From contig OY992833.1 in NCBI GenBank assembly GCA_963921425.1, positions 21,041,454 through 21,105,453 on the forward strand: a stretch of DNA of 64,000 nucleotides, read 5' to 3'. Position numbers and translations under genes: made by a program. Under the pieces are notes generated by a model that was not told the origin of the DNA, ran no database searches, and saw nothing but the letters and a program-made list of their open reading frames with translations. The stretch is from Dryas octopetala. Taxonomy: Eukaryota; Streptophyta; Magnoliopsida; Rosales; Rosaceae. This document shows, in pieces, positions 59,683-64,000 of the stretch; the stretch's first letter is position 1, and the number at the start of each line of letters is the position of its first letter.

Positions 59683-60010
59683 GAGGAAGCCGGCGACATT
59701 ACTCCCCTTTCTCGCATCGATTTGCTGCAAGTGGTGGCCAGCCGGTAGCGGGGAGGGTGGGTTGAGTCGGCGCCGGTGTAGGGAGCACTCCGGTGGTCGC
59801 CATTTGTTGGGAGAAAGCCGGAGCAAGAAGCTTCGTTGTGGAGCAGTGTGGATCGCGAGAGAGAGAGAGAAAAAAAAAAACATATTTTTTTAATTTCATA
59901 ACTTACAAATGTGACCTTATTGTTAAATTTGAACAATAGGTATAGTAAAGGTTAAATAAAATACTTGTCATGTACCCTAGAGTAATTAATTCAAATTTAA
60001 TTATACACTA
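58990..60010 (+). repeat. CTGCAGTTTC-rich dispersed repeat, copy B
   Basis: Counterpart of 28276-29300. It contains GAAACTGCAGTTTC-type palindromes (about 59240-59470), CTTCTACTGATAAAAAATC (59490), AAGGCTTCGATCAAGCTCGG (59551), then a GA tract and a GAAA tract (59616-59682), a GC-rich part (59690-59850) and an AT-rich tail similar to copy A. No coding region is conserved. Confidence 0.7.
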
Positions 60011-60381
60011 AAATCTAAACTCTAATACTCTATATATTCTATATACCCTAATACTCTTTATACTCTATAATCTATACATTAAACCCTATATACTCTATAT
60101 TTTTTAGGATATTAGGTTGTAAGCCCTTTAGGATACTTTTAATTATTTTTTTATATAGAAATGTATTAAAGTTTAAGGTTTAAAATAACTAAAAGAAATC
60201 TCAAACCTTTTTTTCTTCTTTCCAATTGCCCAAAGGCCCCAAACCCCCCTTCAATTTTTTTCTTTTTTTTTTCTTTCCTTACTTTTTTTCCCCGTGCCTC
60301 TCTCTTCAGTTTTTTTTTTATTTTTTATCTTTCCTTCCCTTTTTCCCGTGTCTCTTACTTAGCCAAGCTTTGTCTTCACTA

Positions 60382-60900
60382 AGTGTAACAATCCAAATTT
60401 TGGCTTATGGTTATTTTGTTACTTAAATTTTTCAAATTTGTTTTAAATTTTGTTTAAAGGAATTAGAAATTTCTTTAAATTTATTTTAACTAACTTAGAC
60501 CTTTGGTTGTGGTTCTAGAGCTTAGTTGTGTGGAAATGAATTTTAGAAAATGAAAATTCAAGAATTTGACGATTATTATTTTTTTCAGAATTAAATTATA
60601 AGAGTAGGATTTTTCATAATTTTTTTGAAAGCAATTTGACTATTTTTAGGTTATAGGAAATTTGTACTCATCAATACGAGTTCGTAAAATTTTTCGGTGA
60701 ATTATTTGGAGTCTCGAGCTATTTTTTGTGAATTTCTGAAATTTGAAAAAATAAAAAATATGAAAATTTTGATAAATTTTAAAAATTTCAAAATTTTTCT
60801 GAAAAATTATTAAACATGTATTTCGATTTCGACACTCTAAAAAATCGAAATTTTCGGCTAAATTTTGCCGAAAATTTCAAAATTTAATTATTGGGTATAA
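60382..60900 (+). mobile_element. Possible LTR fragment
   Basis: Starts TGTAACAATCCAAATTTTGG, reminiscent of the TGTAACA openings of some plant Gypsy LTRs, and continues with AAATTTTC/GAAAATTT-rich sequence typical of such LTRs. No 3' end, partner LTR or internal coding region was found, so this is tentative. Confidence 0.25.
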
Positions 60901-61140
60901 TGTATCTCTACTTGGGACGAGTACATTCCCTTTAAGGATACCTTTTGTTGGCCTTTCTTCTACCTTTGTCTTTTTCTTTTTTGTCACAATTTGCAAATTA
61001 CTTATCAGGTTGACACTTAACAATTAGCATTCTTTGTCACTGTTTGGACATAGAAATAGACATTTATTAGTCATGCTAGGTAGTAGGTGAACATTTTGTG
61101 GAGGTAATATCATCCACGTCATCTCTTATTTGAACCACAT

Positions 61141-61548
61141 AAAACAAACGGACAAAACTTGGGGGTACCCCAGGTCCGGAAGGTCACCTCACCTCTTAAA
61201 ATTATAATTTTAGTAATCTTAATACATATTATCAAAATTGTTTAATTATAAGATAATTTATTATAATTTATTTTGTAAAAAATTAACTTAATCGAAATTT
61301 TTTTAATTATATAATTGTTATCAATTAAATAAAATAAATTAATAATTTAATCAAAAAATTACTTTTTAATAAAAAATTATTTTTTTATTTAAATGATAAT
61401 AGTTATATAATTAAATAATTTTTAATTAATTTAATTTTTTATAAAAATAATATTTAATAAAATATCTAAAAATGAACGGTACCAACAATTTGGAGAAATT
61501 GGGTGAGCTTGGTACCCAGGGGTGACCCAAGTACCGTCCAAAACAAAC
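61141..61548. mobile_element. Mutator-type MITE with 9-bp target duplication
   Basis: The element 61150-61539 (390 bp) is flanked by perfect duplications AAAACAAAC (61141-61149 and 61540-61548). Its ends are inverted: GGAC, three variable bases, ACTTGGG, then ACCCC a little further in, on both sides. The interior (61200-61480) is almost entirely A and T with no coding frame. A 9-bp duplication is characteristic of Mutator-like elements. Confidence 0.8.
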
Positions 61549-62430
61549 ATACCCATCACAACAATTATGCTCAACACTCAACTGTTGCTATGGTAGGATT
61601 TTGGAGGAGTACCTGGTGAGTTGTTCTTTTCCCTTTTTTTCCAGCCTTATTTTCTCTGCTTTTTTCTTATTTGTGTAGGCTTTAGGATGTTGGAGAAAAG
61701 GTAGAATAAGAAATATGAACTTCTGTTTCTAAAAAAACTGATTCTGCAGAATTAAGCAGAACTTTTATTTGTGTTGCTACTGCAGAGCCCAAGAATTATG
61801 CAGAATTTATCTTTTCAGCACATTCATTTCTTCTCAGGAACAATCACTGAAATTGTTTTAAAGATACTTCCCTCTTTCTGATACTTGGAAGCTTGAACCA
61901 TCAGCTTTTATGCACATGCTCTTGTCTGAGCTATTCTACTGAGGTTTTGGAAAGCCTGCTATCATTAATATGCAGGGTACGTAGATGATTAAGGCTATTG
62001 CAATTGGAGTCTGAGTGTCAACACATCTAAATAAATGTGAAATGATATATGTCCAAAAGGCTACATCACATATCGCAGTTCTGTTACCATGGGGTAGCAG
62101 CATAACTGCATAAGGATACAATAACCAAGGGCTACTTGAAACTGATCTCTGCATCTTTGGGAAAGCAATGATCGAGTTATATAATTGGTTTGTTGCAAAT
62201 CTGGAACAAATTATTTATATTGGACATTTTATGGTACTAAACTTAACCCTGTTATAGTATTATCTGATGGTGAAAAATGGTTTTGACAAAAGGCAAAGAG
62301 CTTCATTACAAAACTAACTTTTGATTTTTCATCTTCAATTGCAATTGGGGTTTCATAAACCCACACAAACACTCCAAACTATCAAACAAATGCATGCATG
62401 CGATGGACCTCAGAATCTCTGACGGGTACG
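61549..62430. other. Intergenic, distal upstream of ELIP gene
   Basis: No gene recognised on either strand; short open frames lack family motifs. Confidence 0.4.
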
Positions 62431-62817
62431 TTGTGGTGTGTGTGGGGAGCCACGTCGCTGGTTTACCATGTCTGGACAAGACAACCATCAATGCCCACAA
62501 AAACTCTCCCAGCTACCAAACAAATTAGTGCAACTGCAAACTCAGGAAGAAGCCATTTTGCTTTTTGAGTTTTTTCTTTCCAACGAAAATGAAGCTAAAT
62601 ATTCGCAATTGTCGTCCAGTGTGCACTTCAAATTAAGCCTCAAAGTACGAGAGTCGTGGCCCGTGGGACATCGCAACCACACTGAAAAGAAAAGATCGAT
62701 TAGAAAAAAAGTGAAAAACCTTGAACAAAATGCAACCTCAGAAATCACTGACTTTATACATTGTGGTGTGTGAAGCAGCCACGTCTCTTGCTCCACCATG
62801 TGTGGACAAGACAACCC
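62431..62817. repeat. Duplicated ACGT-containing segment upstream of ELIP
   Basis: TTGTGGTGTGTG...CCACGTC...ACCATGT-TGGACAAGACAACC occurs at 62431-62487 and again at 62761-62817, 330 bp apart, with a few differences. Each copy carries CCACGTC; the proximal copy runs directly into a perfect CACGTG. The duplication probably multiplies light- or stress-responsive sites. Confidence 0.8.
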
Positions 62818-62840
62818 ACGTGGCCCAATGAGTGACGTGG
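62817..62840 (+). promoter_or_regulatory. G-box and second ACGT element of the ELIP promoter
   Basis: CACGTG (62817-62822, within CCCACGTGGC) is a perfect G-box, and TGACGTGG (62833-62840) is a second ACGT core, 51-74 bp before the TATA box. bZIP factors such as HY5 bind such pairs in light-regulated promoters. The assignment rests on motif and position only. Confidence 0.65.
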
Positions 62841-62890
62841 TGCCAAAATATCGACCGTTCATGAGCTTTCCTAGAAGGGTCATTACGTAC

Positions 62891-62897
62891 TATAAAA
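62891..62897 (+). promoter_or_regulatory. TATA box of the ELIP gene
   Basis: TATAAAA lies 141 bp before the ELIP ATG, which leaves a leader of about 110 bases if transcription starts some 30 bases downstream. Confidence 0.7.
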
Positions 62898-63031
62898 CCC
62901 CACTCAGGGCATACAACATTGATAACCAAGATCAACATTAACAAGCAATCTTTTCAAAGCTTGTATCGACCTTCTTAGTTTCTTAGTTGCTTAGCTTTCT
63001 AGTGTTTAAAAAGCACACAATATTACACACA

Positions 63032-63745
63032 ATGGCCGCATCAACTGCCATGCAATCTATCCTTGCAAATTCCATGGTTTATGGAGCCGGAAGCAACAGA
63101 TCGGTGAGAGTGAACCACCTTCTTCCTGCTAAATATGCACCAACTCTCCCTAGGTACCCCCACTTGAGGGTCCGTTCCATGGCCGAGGTAATTAACTATG
63201 TCGATTGAATATTCTCTTATCAGATAGTCTGTCACGATAATAACCATAAATCCTTTGGGTTAAACTAATGAATCCAATCTAACCATGTCCAATTAATGTT
63301 CCACTTGCAGAATGGTCCGGAGGAGCAACCATCTACTTTACCAGAAGCATCAAAGATTCCACCACCACCTCCTACACCTTCTCCTCCTCGTCCTCCTAAG
63401 GTTAGCACCAAGTTTTCGGACGTGTTTGCCTTCAGTGGGCCAGCTCCGGAGAGAATCAACGGCAGGCTTGCAATGGTGGGCTTTGTTTCAGCTATGGCAG
63501 TGGAGCTATCCAAGGGCCAGGATGTGTTTGCTCAGATATCCAACGGTGGGGTCTCATTGTTCCTTGCCACTAGTATTTTGCTATCAGTGGCATCCTTGAT
63601 TCCTCTATTTAAAGGGGTCAGCGTGGAGTCCAAATCAAAGGGGCTCATGACCTCAGATGCTGAGCTCTGGAATGGGAGGTTGGCCATGTTGGGTTTGGTA
63701 GCTTTGGCCTTCACCGAGTATGTGAAGGGTGGGACTCTAGTTTAA
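63032..63745 (+). CDS. Early light-induced protein (ELIP), chloroplast thylakoid
   Basis: ELIPs are three-helix thylakoid proteins of the chlorophyll a/b-binding superfamily, made transiently under high light, cold or desiccation to bind free chlorophyll and limit photo-oxidation. Exons 63032-63187 and 63311-63745 join in phase 0 to 196 residues, a normal ELIP length. Residues 1 to about 48 are a Ser/Arg-rich chloroplast transit peptide. A Pro-rich linker (69-81, IPPPPPTPSPPRPPK) precedes the membrane part. Helix I carries the chlorophyll-binding motif ERINGRLAMVGF (99-110), helix II is the hydrophobic SLFLATSILLSVASLIPLF, and helix III carries ELWNGRLAMLGLVALAFTEY. The promoter has a G-box, a second ACGT element and a TATA box. 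Only two exons are seen; some ELIP genes have three. Confidence 0.96.
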
Positions 63746-64000
63746 GTCTCATTACAGATGTTTGCTAGCTTAATGCCTTGTAAAAGATTCATATGTATTT
63801 AGGGTTTATAAATACCAATGAGAATGTCACATTTGATGCTCCATTAGTTACTCTTTTTGTACCTTTATTAAGCATAAAGTTCAGATCCTAATGGTAACCA
63901 TGCTATAGGATATAATACCATGGCAAAGGTTGGGTTATGATCCTGAAAGTCAATATAAGAAAAAACAGGCTCATAACCCAAGATTATAAACCTTGTAAAG
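63746..64000. other. ELIP 3' flank
   Basis: Presumed 3' UTR and downstream sequence to the window edge. No further gene is visible in this short stretch. Confidence 0.5.

Noticed and set aside
59532..59936. Overlapping open frames on both strands through a GA/GAAA tract
   Set aside because: They arise from purine-rich repeats and are not conserved in the sister repeat at 28276-29300.

Overview
This is nuclear DNA of a flowering plant, most likely a eudicot. The evidence is AT-rich intergenic DNA, short GT-AG introns, plant-only gene families (ELIP, plastid ATP/ADP carrier, TSJT1/aluminium-induced protein, plant p24) and dense plant transposon remnants. A rosid such as Rosaceae is my guess; the sequence alone does not prove it.

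Layout. 1-8.2 kb is repeat-rich: a probable solo LTR, a tRNA-derived repeat, a decayed duplicate of the last exon of the neighbouring kinase gene, and transposon-protein remnants. 8.2-17.8 kb (minus) is a complete 12-exon gene for a 1,246-residue LRR / EDR1-like / protein-kinase protein. It carries an internal exon duplication, a LINE insertion with an 18-bp target-site duplication and an intronic MITE. 18.29-27.24 kb is a full-length Helitron of 8,954 bp. 30.08-33.43 kb (plus) is DMC1, the meiotic recombinase, with 15 coding exons and apparently two U12-type introns, one of them AT-AC. 34.04-36.34 kb (minus) is a TSJT1/aluminium-induced-like gene convergent with DMC1. 38.17-47.13 kb is a second Helitron, same orientation, 8,955 bp, differing from the first at only about four positions that I found. 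48.16-51.28 kb (minus) is a plastidic ATP/ADP transporter. 52.31-54.74 kb (minus) is a p24 cargo-receptor gene. 55.34-57.69 kb (plus) is an aldo-keto reductase. 58-61.6 kb is repeats, including a MITE with a perfect 9-bp target duplication. 63.03-63.75 kb (plus) is an early light-induced protein (ELIP) gene with a duplicated ACGT-containing upstream segment.

The genes are independent housekeeping, meiotic and stress-response loci; I see no operon-like or cluster logic. The connecting theme is transposition. Two nearly identical Helitrons sit as direct repeats on either side of DMC1 and TSJT1. Both have intact termini, but their RepHel reading frames carry the same three nonsense codons, so at least the last jump probably used replication proteins supplied in trans. 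I did not find a wholly new kind of system. The most unusual points are the Helitron pair, the two minor-spliceosome introns of DMC1, and the symmetric exon duplication inside the kinase gene. Exon boundaries were derived by hand from splice sites and reading phase; every multi-exon gene listed as CDS closes in frame.
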